This document shows positions 28,393-38,044 of a stretch of DNA of 64,000 bases, in pieces. The position numbers and the translations under genes are program-made. The notes under the pieces are model-generated. The model saw only the letters and a program-made list of their open reading frames with translations. It had not been told where the DNA came from and did not search any database. Within the stretch, counting starts at the first letter, position 1, and each line of letters begins with the position of its first letter. Source of the DNA: Chitinophaga sp. CF118. Lineage in GTDB: Bacteria; Bacteroidota; Bacteroidia; Chitinophagales; Chitinophagaceae. The stretch spans positions 496,001 to 560,000 of the forward strand of contig NZ_FOMK01000003.1 of NCBI RefSeq assembly GCF_900112615.1, read 5' to 3'.

Positions 28393-29202
28393 ATGAAAAA
28401 GATCTTTTTAGTGTTAAATGGTGCAAACACTGCCAATACAATAGCTTTTGCCTGTTATATAGCAGGCTTCAGCAAAGCCCGGTTGATAGGTGTTTTCCCG
28501 GGGGCTTACAGTACAGAACCGGTTTTGAAACAAGTATTGGGAATGGCATATGTAGAATCTAACATAAATGGCGATCTGCCTGTCAAGAAATTACAACAGC
28601 AGCTTTTTGAAGATATATGTGAAAGCAAAGGAGTTCCTTATCGTGTGTTCAAAGAGCAACGGATCACTGCCGAAGAAATGATTGCAGAAAGCCGGCTGGC
28701 AGATCTTATCATCATAGACACTATTGCAGATTCACAATACCAGACGGAAGTAGTACGGAATAAATTAACCAGGTCATTACTAACAAATGCAGAATGCCCT
28801 GTAATGATATCTCCTGCTTTTTTCAAACCAATTGAAGAAATTGTTTTCTGTTATGATGGCTCCGCTTCCGCTGTTTTTGCAATGAAACAACTCTCTTATC
28901 TCCTGCCCGGACTGGAAGATGTGAAAGCAATAGCATTACAGATAGGTGACGTGGATAAACAGAAAGCAACTGAAAATAACCGGTTAAGGGAGTGGCTGTG
29001 TGGTAATTACCGGTATTCCGATGTAATAACGATAAAAGGAACCCCGGATAAAGAATTATTTAATTTCCTGTTAAAGAAAAAACACACACTTGTAGTATTA
29101 GGTGCATATGGCAGAAGTATGATATCCAGGTTCTTTCATCAAAGCCATGCAGATCAGCTTATAGAGACATTGCCTTTCCCTGTATTCGTCACTCACTATT
29201 AA
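28393..29202 (+). CDS. universal stress protein (tandem UspA-like)
   Basis: A 269-residue protein with two Usp-like halves. The second half carries the ATP-loop-like GAYGRSMISRFFHQSHAD near 233-250 (G-x2-G then S). The first half (MKKIFLVLNGANTANT start, EAMIAESRLADLIIID helix) is less conserved. Bacteroidota often carry several such genes with redox regulators. Follows the membrane protein gene directly. Confidence 0.82.
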   Translation: MKKIFLVLNGANTANTIAFACYIAGFSKARLIGVFPGAYSTEPVLKQVLGMAYVESNINGDLPVKKLQQQLFEDICESKGVPYRVFKEQRITAEEMIAESRLADLIIIDTIADSQYQTEVVRNKLTRSLLTNAECPVMISPAFFKPIEEIVFCYDGSASAVFAMKQLSYLLPGLEDVKAIALQIGDVDKQKATENNRLREWLCGNYRYSDVITIKGTPDKELFNFLLKKKHTLVVLGAYGRSMISRFFHQSHADQLIETLPFPVFVTHY

Positions 29203-29371
29203 TTATATAATAGCTTTTATTTCAGAATGCGTGAGAGATTTCCTCTTGCGCATTCTTATTTTGTATCATTAACAAAGGATTAAATTGGTTTAGTAACGGA
29301 ATTGATTTGTAATAGCTTAATTTGCATTGAATTGTCTGTAATTAGTTAAAGCTACCCCAAAATCTATCCTC

Positions 29372-30430
29372 ATGGCAACAATATTACTTATAGAAGATAA
29401 TAAGGATATCCGTGAAAATACAGCGGAAATTCTGGTAATGGCAAATTACAAAGTCCTCACAGCTCCAGATGGTAAAGCTGGTGTACAGATGGCTGAAGAT
29501 AATCACCCGGATCTTATTGTTTGTGATATTACAATGCCTGTGCTTGATGGATATGGAGTGATCCATCTGCTGCACAAGAAGGAAGATCTGCGTAACATCC
29601 CATTTATTTTCCTCACTGCAAAGGCTGAACGTATGGATCTGAGAAAAGGGATGGAAGTGGGAGCGGACGATTACATTACTAAACCTTTCGATGCAACTGA
29701 ATTGTTAAATGCGATCGAATGCAGATTGAAGAAAGCTGAAATGCTTAAAAAGGAAATGAATGAAGGACTAAAAGGAATGGAATCGCTGTTGTCTACAGTT
29801 TCAGGAAAAGACTTGTTACAAACACTTCGCGAAGAACGCCATATAAACTATTACAAGAAAAAGCAGTCCGTATATACAGAAGGTAATCACCCTTCCTGCC
29901 TCTATTACATTGTAAAGGGGAAAGTTAAATCCTACATGCGGAATGATGATGGGAAAGAGCTGATCACCGGAATATATAAAGAAGGTGATTTTATTGGATA
30001 TATTCCCTTGCTTGAAGGAACTACTTACAAAGAAAATGCTGAGGCAATAGAGGAAACACAACTGGCTATTGTTCCACGGGAAGATTTTGAAGAACTTACA
30101 CATAGTAACGTTCAGGTACTACAAAAATTTATACAACTGCTTGCAAAAAATATTTCTGAAAAAGAAAGCCAGCTACTGAGCATTGCATATAGTTCTTTAC
30201 GGAAAAAAGTAGCAGATGCACTGTTGTTCATCACCAATAAATATAATCCGGTACATAGCGAAACGTTCAGTATCGACATTAGCAGGGATAACCTGGCTGC
30301 CATTGCAGGTGTTGCCAAAGAATCACTTATCCGTACCCTGGGCGACTTCAGAGATGAAAACCTGATCACTATCACAGGTGGAGAGATCTTCATTACCGAC
30401 AATAAGAAAATTGCAAGCATGGCAAACTAA
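29372..30430 (+). CDS. response regulator with Crp/Fnr output domains
   Basis: A 352-residue regulator: receiver domain (1-120, phosphoacceptor Asp52 in CDITMPVLDG, Lys in YITKPF), then a cyclic-nucleotide-binding-like beta roll (about 155-260) and a Crp-type winged helix-turn-helix (about 285-345, DNLAAIAGVAKESLIRTL). It joins phosphorelay and Crp/Fnr-type control in one chain. No Cys cluster for an iron-sulfur sensor is seen. It lies among three universal stress genes and a PAS kinase that may be its partner. Confidence 0.9.
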   Translation: MATILLIEDNKDIRENTAEILVMANYKVLTAPDGKAGVQMAEDNHPDLIVCDITMPVLDGYGVIHLLHKKEDLRNIPFIFLTAKAERMDLRKGMEVGADDYITKPFDATELLNAIECRLKKAEMLKKEMNEGLKGMESLLSTVSGKDLLQTLREERHINYYKKKQSVYTEGNHPSCLYYIVKGKVKSYMRNDDGKELITGIYKEGDFIGYIPLLEGTTYKENAEAIEETQLAIVPREDFEELTHSNVQVLQKFIQLLAKNISEKESQLLSIAYSSLRKKVADALLFITNKYNPVHSETFSIDISRDNLAAIAGVAKESLIRTLGDFRDENLITITGGEIFITDNKKIASMAN

Positions 30431-30504
30431 GTACCTCTGCCCAATTTATGCCATTATACAATGTATGAAAATGATATCCGTTATATGCTATAATGATAGC
30501 TATC

Positions 30505-30536
30505 ATTGAGTAAGCGCTGTGTTTGGTTTATCTTTG
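30505..30536 (+). promoter_or_regulatory. Bacteroidota-type promoter
   Basis: A -33-like ATTG at 30505-30508 and a perfect TAnnTTTG -7 box (tatctttg) at 30529-30536, spacer 20 nt. The box falls 20 bp before the Usp start at 30556 and supports that start over an earlier in-frame ATG at 30523. Confidence 0.65.
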
Positions 30537-30555
30537 GAGTACTAAAATCCACGAT

Positions 30556-31386
30556 ATGAAAAAGATAGTAGTTATAATTGATGCCCTGAATTTTAAAGAA
30601 GAACTTCTGGATACGTATCAGCATATAGCAAATATCCTTAAGGGCATGTTAACCATCGTATTTCTCGAAGATGAAAATGGTCCGGAACTTATGGTACCAA
30701 GCTTCACAGAAGGAATTCCTTCATATAAACATGAAATAGTACTAAAGGCTGTCAGGGAAAAAGAACGCTTAATTAAAGAGAAGGCAACGTTATTGGAAAA
30801 AGGATGTAAAGAGCGGAATATCTCATGCAGTTTCCATAAAGACAAGGGAATACCCGTAGATGAAGCAATTGTTGAAAGCCGTTTTGCCGACCTGCTACTA
30901 ATCAATAGGGATATCTCTTTTTCAATGCTGTACGATTCAAACCCTCCCGGTTTCCTGAAAAATATTCTTACTGATGCACAATGCCCGGTATTGGTATTAC
31001 CCGATAAACTGACTGACTTCAAAGAAGTAATATTTGCATATAACGGTACCTTTTCTTCTATGTTTGCTATCAGACAGTTTATTCATTTGTTCGCAGAACT
31101 GCCGCTAAAAGTGGAGGTCGCATACGTTGCCGAAAATAATCTTCATGCTATTCCACATAAAAAGCAGTTAAAAGAATACCTTGATACATATTACTCTACC
31201 ATTGAGTATAAGGAGTTGAAAGGTGAAGCCGACGAAGCAATCATGAAGCTGTTAAGTGGAAAAAAGAATTGCATCGTAACCTTCGGAGCATATGGCAGAA
31301 GCCGGTTTTCACGTTTCTTCAGACGTAGTAGTGCCGATAATATTTTACGGGGAATTGACATGCCTGTATTCATTACTCATCTCTGA
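30556..31386 (+). CDS. universal stress protein (tandem UspA-like)
   Basis: About 276 residues from the start at 30556 (MKKIVVIIDAL). The C-terminal half holds GAYGRSRFSRFFRRSSAD near 245-262, the Usp nucleotide-loop pattern. The start is fixed by the promoter at 30505-30536, which overlaps an earlier possible ATG. It is a paralogue of the Usp genes at 28393 and 32866, about as divergent from each as they are from one another. Confidence 0.83.
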   Translation: MKKIVVIIDALNFKEELLDTYQHIANILKGMLTIVFLEDENGPELMVPSFTEGIPSYKHEIVLKAVREKERLIKEKATLLEKGCKERNISCSFHKDKGIPVDEAIVESRFADLLLINRDISFSMLYDSNPPGFLKNILTDAQCPVLVLPDKLTDFKEVIFAYNGTFSSMFAIRQFIHLFAELPLKVEVAYVAENNLHAIPHKKQLKEYLDTYYSTIEYKELKGEADEAIMKLLSGKKNCIVTFGAYGRSRFSRFFRRSSADNILRGIDMPVFITHL

Positions 31387-31526
31387 TACTGAACCATCAA
31401 TAGAATTGATTTATATCACCAGCCATTGTTATAGCTGTCCCATCAGGAAAAGTAAAATGATCAATGAAGAGAATCACTGGAATTACTATGCATATTATGT
31501 TATATGGTGACTACCATCAGTTTTTG

Positions 31527-31560
31527 TTTGATTAAATGGCCTGAAAATATTCTATATTTA
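31527..31560 (+). promoter_or_regulatory. possible promoter of the PAS kinase gene
   Basis: TTTG at 31527-31530 and tatattta (seven of eight TAnnTTTG positions) at 31553-31560, spacer 22 nt, 44 bp before the kinase start. Confidence 0.4.
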
Positions 31561-31604
31561 TACTACTGTAACCATATGCCGGCGGAGTCTTAATACTTTG
31601 AAAT

Positions 31605-32855
31605 ATGAAAGATTTTGAAGGCGCCAAAGAAATTGGCTTTTACGCATTGTTTAATGGTGCAGCCATTGGAATCCTTGTTACTGATGAGGAGAGCAGGATC
31701 TTACAAGCTAATCCTTTCCTGTTACAGATGTTTGGTTATTCTCACGCAGAGCTCATCGGTAAATCCCTGGAATTGCTGATGCCTACCCGTTTCAAAGAAC
31801 GGCATATAAAGCACCGTACAGATTATCAGGATCATCCCCGCTCCCGTATAAAGGGTACCGGATTTGAGTTATTCGCCAGGTGCAAGGACGGCGCCGAATT
31901 TCCTGTTGAGGTTAGCCTTGGACCATATTCTTCAGCAGGAGAGAATTATGTGATCGCATTCGTCAATGATATATCTCATAGTAAAGTTGAAGAAGAAGAT
32001 TTAAAACGGCTTAATGCTGAACTTGAAGGAAAGGTGGCTGAGCGTACCTTTTCCCTGAAAAAAACAGTTCAGCAGCTTGAGCAACAGATGAAGGAAGTAG
32101 AAGCGAAAGATCGGGAGCTTCATATCGCACTGAATAGAGAAAGAGAGCTGAATGAATTGAAATCCCGCTTTGTATCCCTTGCCTCCCATGAATTTCGTAC
32201 ACCCCTTAGTGCTATCCTTTCATCTACTTTCCTCGTTTCTAAATACGCAAAAAGTGCCGATCTGGTACAACAGGAACGGCATTTAAAAAAGATCTCTGCA
32301 TGTGTTAATATGCTAACCGATATGTTGAATGATTTTTTGTCTGTCGGAAAAATAGAAGAAGGAAAGGTGGAGGCCCGGTATGTTGTTTTTGATTTGTATA
32401 AATATCTTAACAATATAGTTGATGAAATGAATTGTATTGTCAAGCGGCAACAGGTCCTGAAATATACGCACGATGGGGATCATAATGTGGAACTGGACCC
32501 TTCTTTATTAAGGCATATTATAACTAATCTCTTATCTAACGCAATCAAGTTTTCACCGGAAGAAAGCCCTATAGTAATGCATACAAGCTGTTGTGAAAAT
32601 GGAACCCTTACTATGAAGGTAAAAGATCAGGGAATGGGTATCCCACTGGAAGACCAGCCTCACCTTTTTGAACGTTTCTTCAGAGGCACGAATGTTTCTT
32701 ATATCCAGGGTACCGGACTTGGATTACATATCATTGGCAAATATGTTGACCTGATGGAAGGATCGATCATCTGTGAAAGTGAATTAGGAAAAGGAACAGT
32801 ATTCACTATTACATTCAGGCACAAGAAGTCTGTCCCGTTTGCTGAATGTAATTAA
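31605..32855 (+). CDS. PAS-domain sensor histidine kinase
   Basis: A 416-residue soluble kinase: one PAS domain (about 10-125, LQANPFLLQMFGYSHAELIG), a coiled coil (about 130-180), HisKA with His195 in SHEFRTPL, and HATPase with NLLSNAIKFSP and DQGMGIP then GTGLGLHI. No membrane segment, so it senses a cytosolic signal. It may phosphorylate the receiver-Crp protein about 1.2 kb upstream; this pairing is inferred from position only. Confidence 0.92.
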   Translation: MKDFEGAKEIGFYALFNGAAIGILVTDEESRILQANPFLLQMFGYSHAELIGKSLELLMPTRFKERHIKHRTDYQDHPRSRIKGTGFELFARCKDGAEFPVEVSLGPYSSAGENYVIAFVNDISHSKVEEEDLKRLNAELEGKVAERTFSLKKTVQQLEQQMKEVEAKDRELHIALNRERELNELKSRFVSLASHEFRTPLSAILSSTFLVSKYAKSADLVQQERHLKKISACVNMLTDMLNDFLSVGKIEEGKVEARYVVFDLYKYLNNIVDEMNCIVKRQQVLKYTHDGDHNVELDPSLLRHIITNLLSNAIKFSPEESPIVMHTSCCENGTLTMKVKDQGMGIPLEDQPHLFERFFRGTNVSYIQGTGLGLHIIGKYVDLMEGSIICESELGKGTVFTITFRHKKSVPFAECN

Positions 32856-32865
32856 ACCCTGTTAC

Positions 32866-33687
32866 TTAAAAATGTGCAATAAGTACAGGAACGTTATGAT
32901 TCTTTATTACATCTGTTACAAAACTCCGGTGAAAGAGTTGAGAAAAACCAGATCTGCTATAAGCACCACTTACAAGCATTGGCTTGTCAATATCATTCAA
33001 CCAGCTGGTCAGGTATTCCTTGGGATTTGCGCCCAGCTCATAAAAACTGATGTCGCTGAAATGATTAGTTGTCAGTTCTCTTATAAGGTGTTCATCCGGT
33101 ATACCTTCTCCGGGTTTATGCTGAGCGTATAAAAGTATCGTTTTGTTATCACACAGATGAGGAAATAAGCTGATAAAACTTTTAATAGCATATACCGAAG
33201 ATTGTCCACCATCATATGCCAGCACAATACTTTCGGGAAACGGTGTGTTCTCAGGCATAACCACAACAGGACATTCTGTCTCGTGCAATGCATCCCGGAG
33301 GTATTCATTCGGTTTTCCCTGTCCCAGGTTTTCATAAAACTTCTGCCCCCCCAGAATCATCATATCTGCAAACCGGCTTTCTTTTTGTAACCCCAGCAGG
33401 GCATAAGAAGAATGATCCTTATGGATTTGGAATTCTATACCGTTTTCTAAACACTGTGATTCAAATTTATTTATCGTATCCTTTATCAATGCAGGATCTC
33501 TGTCCTCTACCGGCTGCATATACATAGAACTGCCGCTAAATGCATAACTCCAGGCTGGCATAAAATCTGCCGGTGGCAGAAAAACGCCTTTTAGCAGGAT
33601 GGGTTCAAGCTCATTCATCTTGCGGGCAAATTCAAAGGCCCCTTCTGAATAATGGTTACCATCAAAGGATAATAATACCTTTTTCAT
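32866..33687 (-). CDS. universal stress protein (tandem UspA-like)
   Basis: A 273-residue protein starting MKKVLLSFDGNHYSEGAFEF, with EYLRDALHETECPVVVMPEN in the middle and a C-terminal GAYSRSGFSQLF. This is the third Usp in 6 kb. It is transcribed toward the kinase gene, with 10 bp between their stops. Confidence 0.83.
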   Translation of the reverse strand: MKKVLLSFDGNHYSEGAFEFARKMNELEPILLKGVFLPPADFMPAWSYAFSGSSMYMQPVEDRDPALIKDTINKFESQCLENGIEFQIHKDHSSYALLGLQKESRFADMMILGGQKFYENLGQGKPNEYLRDALHETECPVVVMPENTPFPESIVLAYDGGQSSVYAIKSFISLFPHLCDNKTILLYAQHKPGEGIPDEHLIRELTTNHFSDISFYELGANPKEYLTSWLNDIDKPMLVSGAYSRSGFSQLFHRSFVTDVIKNHNVPVLIAHF

Positions 33688-33844
33688 ATGTAATGGATTT
33701 TACCCAGTAAAGCTACCAAATGATTATCCCGGGGGCAATGACAAAAAGGGGAGTGCCCCGTTGATTTAAATCATCATTTCCGATGATGAGCCTCATTTTT
33801 TTACAATCACTTTTGGTAGTTCTTTGCATCATAAACGTTTTATT

Positions 33845-35614
33845 ATGTTTATCACAACTCCTGAACAATACGCTTCCAATAATGCTGCTATTGCAGACAT
33901 CTTTCATCGGATTGCAGCCTGTTATAGGTATCTGGGGAATTACTATAAACAAATGAGAACATATGATAAGGCTGCCGCAGCCTTGCATCACCTCAAAGAA
34001 GATATCAGCATATCTCTGGAAAAAGATGCCTGTTTTACTGATGATATCCGCTTTGAGATAAAGGAATTTCTGGATACAGGCTGTATTCAGCGTTATCAGC
34101 ACTTTAAGCGGAATGTACCGGTAGAACTCCTTGAATTGCTGGAAGTAAAAGGTTTCGGATCAGGCATTGTGAAAGCACTTCATGAACAATTACATATCGA
34201 TAATCTGGAGCAATTGAAGGCTGCTGTGCTGGCAGGAAAACTGAAAGATGTTCAGGGGATCAACCCTGCGAAAATGGAACATCTGCGGCGTAGCCTGAAA
34301 CTTTATAAAACTACTGAAACAAGATGGTTCCTTTGGGACGCTATTTTACGGGGAAATGAAATCCTCCGTGTATTAAGACTTTTGCCCGGAGTTGAAAATG
34401 CTTCCTTTGCAGGTAGTCTCCGCCGGGGATGTGAAACAATAGGAGATATAGATATAGTACTGGAAGTGGAAGAATGCAACCGTGAAGAGTTCCTCATTGA
34501 GTTTATGCAACTGCCTCACGTTGAAAATGTAGCAGGATCCGGCTGGAACCGCGTTTGTGCTGTATTGTATGGCAATCTCCAGCTGGATATCAGGATGACA
34601 ACTGCGCAGTCTTTTGGTGCTGCTTTATTGTACTATACCGGTGTTAAAGAACATATTTCTCACCTGTACAACCTGGCAGAGCAAAAAGGATATACCCTCA
34701 CAATGGAAGGACTTTTTGATACAGCTACGCTCAGTTACCTGGCAGGGAAAACAGAAGAAAGCATTTATGCCAAACTAAACATCCAGTATATTCCACCTGA
34801 ACTCAGAGAAGGGGAAAACGGGGTTAGCCAGGCATACCGGCACATGCTGCCCGACTTATTGACTCATTACCAGATAAGAGGAGATATGCGGATCTATGTA
34901 AATCACCATGCTGGTAATAGTATTGAATCTATCATCCATTACGTAATAAATGCTTTTCCTCATTATGAATATATGGTTGTCATGGAACACAGTGAGTTCT
35001 TCCATGATGGAAATAACAGGGATTGGTTGCAAAACATTGATGATGCCAATGCCCGGCTGGGATTACCTTTTCTGAAAAAGGGAGTATCAGTGGAACTACT
35101 CCCGGATGGTACACTCGATTTGCCGGATGAATTTTTGAAGCAATTCGATTGGGTTACAGCCGTAATCCATCAGGATCTGGACAAAGACATTACCAGTCGA
35201 CTGTTAAAAGCTTGCGAAAATCCACTCATCAATTGTATTGGCAATCCTTCGAACAGGATCATCGGACAAAGAGACCCTTCTATTGTGAACTGGCAGCTCC
35301 TGTTCGACAAAGCAGCTGCTACAGCCACAGCATTAGAGATTAATGCTATGCCGTATAGCCTTGATCTGAAAGATGAACTCGTAAGGAAAGCCGTAGGAAA
35401 AAAAGTATACTTTGCCATCAGTAGTTGCGCAGAATCATTCCTTCACTGCGATTATATGCAGATGGGTGTAACCGTCGCCCGGCGCGGATGGTGCACACCT
35501 GCAAATGTATTGAACACTATGCACTGGAAAGATATCGAAAAATTTAAACATGCCAGGGAAAGTGCTATTACCTGGGAATTGGCAGGACTATGCCTCATAA
35601 ATGGGAAACAGTAA
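33845..35614 (+). CDS. polX: family X DNA polymerase (PolX) with degenerate PHP domain
   Basis: About 589 residues from the start at 33845. N-terminal helical 8-kDa domain and helix-hairpin-helix (about 1-150), polymerase palm with GSLRRG and the metal Asp pair DIDIVLE near 201-203, third Asp in LQLDIRM near 247, then a PHP domain (about 345-580). Bacterial PolX fills gaps and its PHP gives a 3'-5' exonuclease. Here most PHP metal ligands are replaced: MRIYVNHHAG where D-L-H-x-H-T is expected, MEHS for TDHS, VSVELL for AEVDI, IGNPSNR for HPTGR, and SSCAE for TDAH; only EINA stays. The polymerase should work and the exonuclease should not. Confidence 0.88.
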   Translation: MFITTPEQYASNNAAIADIFHRIAACYRYLGNYYKQMRTYDKAAAALHHLKEDISISLEKDACFTDDIRFEIKEFLDTGCIQRYQHFKRNVPVELLELLEVKGFGSGIVKALHEQLHIDNLEQLKAAVLAGKLKDVQGINPAKMEHLRRSLKLYKTTETRWFLWDAILRGNEILRVLRLLPGVENASFAGSLRRGCETIGDIDIVLEVEECNREEFLIEFMQLPHVENVAGSGWNRVCAVLYGNLQLDIRMTTAQSFGAALLYYTGVKEHISHLYNLAEQKGYTLTMEGLFDTATLSYLAGKTEESIYAKLNIQYIPPELREGENGVSQAYRHMLPDLLTHYQIRGDMRIYVNHHAGNSIESIIHYVINAFPHYEYMVVMEHSEFFHDGNNRDWLQNIDDANARLGLPFLKKGVSVELLPDGTLDLPDEFLKQFDWVTAVIHQDLDKDITSRLLKACENPLINCIGNPSNRIIGQRDPSIVNWQLLFDKAAATATALEINAMPYSLDLKDELVRKAVGKKVYFAISSCAESFLHCDYMQMGVTVARRGWCTPANVLNTMHWKDIEKFKHARESAITWELAGLCLINGKQ

Positions 35615-35645
35615 ATCACATGAAATCTATACCTTCCCTTCTATG

Positions 35646-35913
35646 GAATCTATGCCACTTTTTAAATTTATTTTGTAAAATATTGATACCATATACCTTG
35701 AAATGAAAAACCTTTGAAATCTATGTCACTTTAACTTTTTATAAAAATATTACTTCCGGATACCTTGAAATTTGAAGATACTATGCCTCATTGACAGAGT
35801 ACCTCGTACCAGATAGAATCTATGCCACTTTTTATTTTGTAAAATATGTTCTTTCCCGATACCTTTGATTTTACAGATGGTATATCTCATTAACGGAAAA
35901 CAAGATACCAGAT
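35646..35913 (+). repeat. imperfect tandem repeat carrying promoter copies
   Basis: About 100-bp units, best preserved at 35714-35814 and 35815-35913, with a shorter copy at 35646-35704. Each begins aatctatg(c/t)cac and carries a taccttt/g-type box. The intergenic region up to the L,D-transpeptidase start is almost entirely made of it. Confidence 0.65.
35835..35867 (+). promoter_or_regulatory. promoter of the L,D-transpeptidase gene
   Basis: TTTTG at 35835-35839 and a perfect TAnnTTTG box (tacctttg) at 35860-35867 with a 20-nt spacer, 44 bp before the start at 35912. Weaker copies of the box lie in the upstream repeats. Confidence 0.6.
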
Positions 35914-37372
35914 GAAATCAATTCCTTTTTTACTTTTATTCTGTTTTTTTACCTGTAAAGTATGCTCCCAGATCATCTTTGACGATAATAGCATGCGTGC
36001 AAAAATCGTTTGGTTATCAGAAAAAGGAATAGAGAATCGTAGTATATTCAAAACATACCTGGAAGAATGTGATCTGTTAGGCCTGGATTCCTGTAATTAT
36101 GAATATGATTTTAACGAACAATCTCAATTAACAAATCTTGAAGACTCTGTAGCTGCCGATCAGAGAATAACAATGGCAGTTAAGCATTTTTTTTATGATG
36201 TTGCCTATGGGCGAAACGTGCCGAAAGTTGCTTATAATGGCCTTAATGATGAGATCTGTCAGGATATCTCCACGAAAATTTTAAAATCATTAAATGAGGG
36301 AACCTTCAAATACCTGTTGCAGGAAATAGAACCTGCCAGTCCGGAATATATCGCCATTAAAAAAGCAATCGCGCAATATACATTAATGCCGCATGAATCA
36401 ACTCCCATAACATCCTACATTGTAGATAGTACCAACCATCCGCTAATAGAAAAATTATACAGTCTGGGTTTCCTGGATACACTAAATTATCAGTTACCGG
36501 AAATATATATAAGGCAGCAACTGAGAAAAGCGCAACATTTATTTGAATTGTATGAAGATGGTGGATTACGCCCCGGTGTATTCGACGCTTTGAATGTTCC
36601 GTTATCGGTCAGAATTCAGCAGTTGAAACAATCACTTAACGTATTTCGCTGGCTGAACTGTTACAGGGAAAATAAACAGATCATTGTTGTAAATATACCC
36701 TCCGCAAATCTTTTCTTTTATCAGGGAAACAGTATCCTGTTATCTTCACATACTGTTGTCGGGAGGAGGGCTACACCTACACCTACCTTATGCAGTAAGG
36801 TTACGGAACTGGTGATGTATCCTTACTGGACAGTACCTTATTCAATTGCAACAAAAGAATTACTCCCTGCTATCAGGAATAATATATCATATCTGGCAGC
36901 TGGAAATTACCAGGTATTAGATAAACAAGGCGTGGTGCTTAATCCCTATGATATTAACTGGAAAGCTTTAAGTTCTAAAAACTTTCCTTACACAATCCGT
37001 CAGGCAAATGGTTGTGATAATTCATTGGGTATTATGAAGCTGAACTTTTTTACTCCTTATGATGTATATCTGCACGATACACCATGGAAAAACTTTTTTT
37101 CTTATAATCAACGTTACTTCAGCCACGGTTGTATCAGGGTAGAAGAAGCAATGGCATTGGCCCGGCTCGTAATGCCGGCACGGGCCAATGAAATAAATCA
37201 TCTCGCCGAAATGAAAAAAACATCTGATGGTAAACCTGTAATAATGAAATTGAAGGATCCTATACCTGTATTCGTGCTGTACCAGGTAGCCTGGCCCGAT
37301 GAAAATGGTATGATCAGATTTTTTAAAGATGTGTATGGGAAATATGATTGGATAATTCTTACTATAAGATGA
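35912..37372 (+). CDS. L,D-transpeptidase (YkuD family), YcbB-like
   Basis: A 486-residue protein with a signal peptide (cleavage about residue 19, VCSQ). A long N-terminal part with a helical peptidoglycan-binding-like subdomain (about 90-240), then the YkuD fold (about 260-430) with HDTP near 388 and the active-site Cys407 in SHGCIRV. Such enzymes make 3-3 cross-links or attach proteins to peptidoglycan in the periplasm. The size and N-terminal extension fit the YcbB/LdtD branch. It is followed by a convergent DUF4291 operon. Confidence 0.88.
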   Translation: MKSIPFLLLFCFFTCKVCSQIIFDDNSMRAKIVWLSEKGIENRSIFKTYLEECDLLGLDSCNYEYDFNEQSQLTNLEDSVAADQRITMAVKHFFYDVAYGRNVPKVAYNGLNDEICQDISTKILKSLNEGTFKYLLQEIEPASPEYIAIKKAIAQYTLMPHESTPITSYIVDSTNHPLIEKLYSLGFLDTLNYQLPEIYIRQQLRKAQHLFELYEDGGLRPGVFDALNVPLSVRIQQLKQSLNVFRWLNCYRENKQIIVVNIPSANLFFYQGNSILLSSHTVVGRRATPTPTLCSKVTELVMYPYWTVPYSIATKELLPAIRNNISYLAAGNYQVLDKQGVVLNPYDINWKALSSKNFPYTIRQANGCDNSLGIMKLNFFTPYDVYLHDTPWKNFFSYNQRYFSHGCIRVEEAMALARLVMPARANEINHLAEMKKTSDGKPVIMKLKDPIPVFVLYQVAWPDENGMIRFFKDVYGKYDWIILTIR

Positions 37373-37391
37373 CTTTTTTATCCATTGCCGG

Positions 37392-38033
37392 TCATCCATC
37401 AATACCAATCAGTTCCTTCAATACCGGATTGTCAATATTCCATACTCTTTCTACAGGTACTGATAATTGATCTAAATGCCCTTTATCGAAGAGATGCTTT
37501 TGTTCCTTCACAAAATCAGTGATATCTTCAATCAGGTTTAGCTCATGTTTTCCGAATTGCTCTAACACCTTGCCCTTCAGTCCAAGCTGTATGGCCCGGC
37601 GGGTAAGTTTGTTCCCTGCGGGATCATGATCCGGGTCCCATTGCAAACGTACTTCTTTCGTTGCAAGTTCCTTTTTCCAAACCTCCTGATTAAGATAATA
37701 TTTCGGATTATAAGAAGATAAAACAGCATTTGCCAGGATCTCTTCAAATACACTTTTATTAATCCACAATGCCAGAATCCTCTCCTGATTATCCTTTTCT
37801 CCCCATCCACAGCGATACATCATCCAAAGAAAGTTTGGTTTAATCCAGGACATACGGTTATAACTGTAAGCTCTTCCGCCTAATACCTGGTTCGCTACTG
37901 CAAAAGAGGCAATGCTTTGGTTATATGCCTGGTAAACAACTATCTGTTCCTCTTGCTGATGTGCAATAATATATTGGCCTGCCTCTGGCAGATAACTGCG
38001 GGAGGCTTTATAATTTTCTATTTCTATTTTCAT
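37392..38033 (-). CDS. DUF4291 family protein
   Basis: A 213-residue protein with the DUF4291 pattern: EQIVVYQAYN near 28-38, NRMSWIKPNFLWMMYRCGW near 78-97, LQWDPDHDP near 150. Function is not experimentally known to me. Last gene of the minus-strand operon that starts at 39475; the NADAR gene ends 11 bp before its start. The partners (macro domain, NADAR) suggest a role in NAD or ADP-ribose chemistry, by inference. Confidence 0.85.
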   Translation of the reverse strand: MKIEIENYKASRSYLPEAGQYIIAHQQEEQIVVYQAYNQSIASFAVANQVLGGRAYSYNRMSWIKPNFLWMMYRCGWGEKDNQERILALWINKSVFEEILANAVLSSYNPKYYLNQEVWKKELATKEVRLQWDPDHDPAGNKLTRRAIQLGLKGKVLEQFGKHELNLIEDITDFVKEQKHLFDKGHLDQLSVPVERVWNIDNPVLKELIGIDG

Positions 38034-38044
38034 TCTAAATATTA

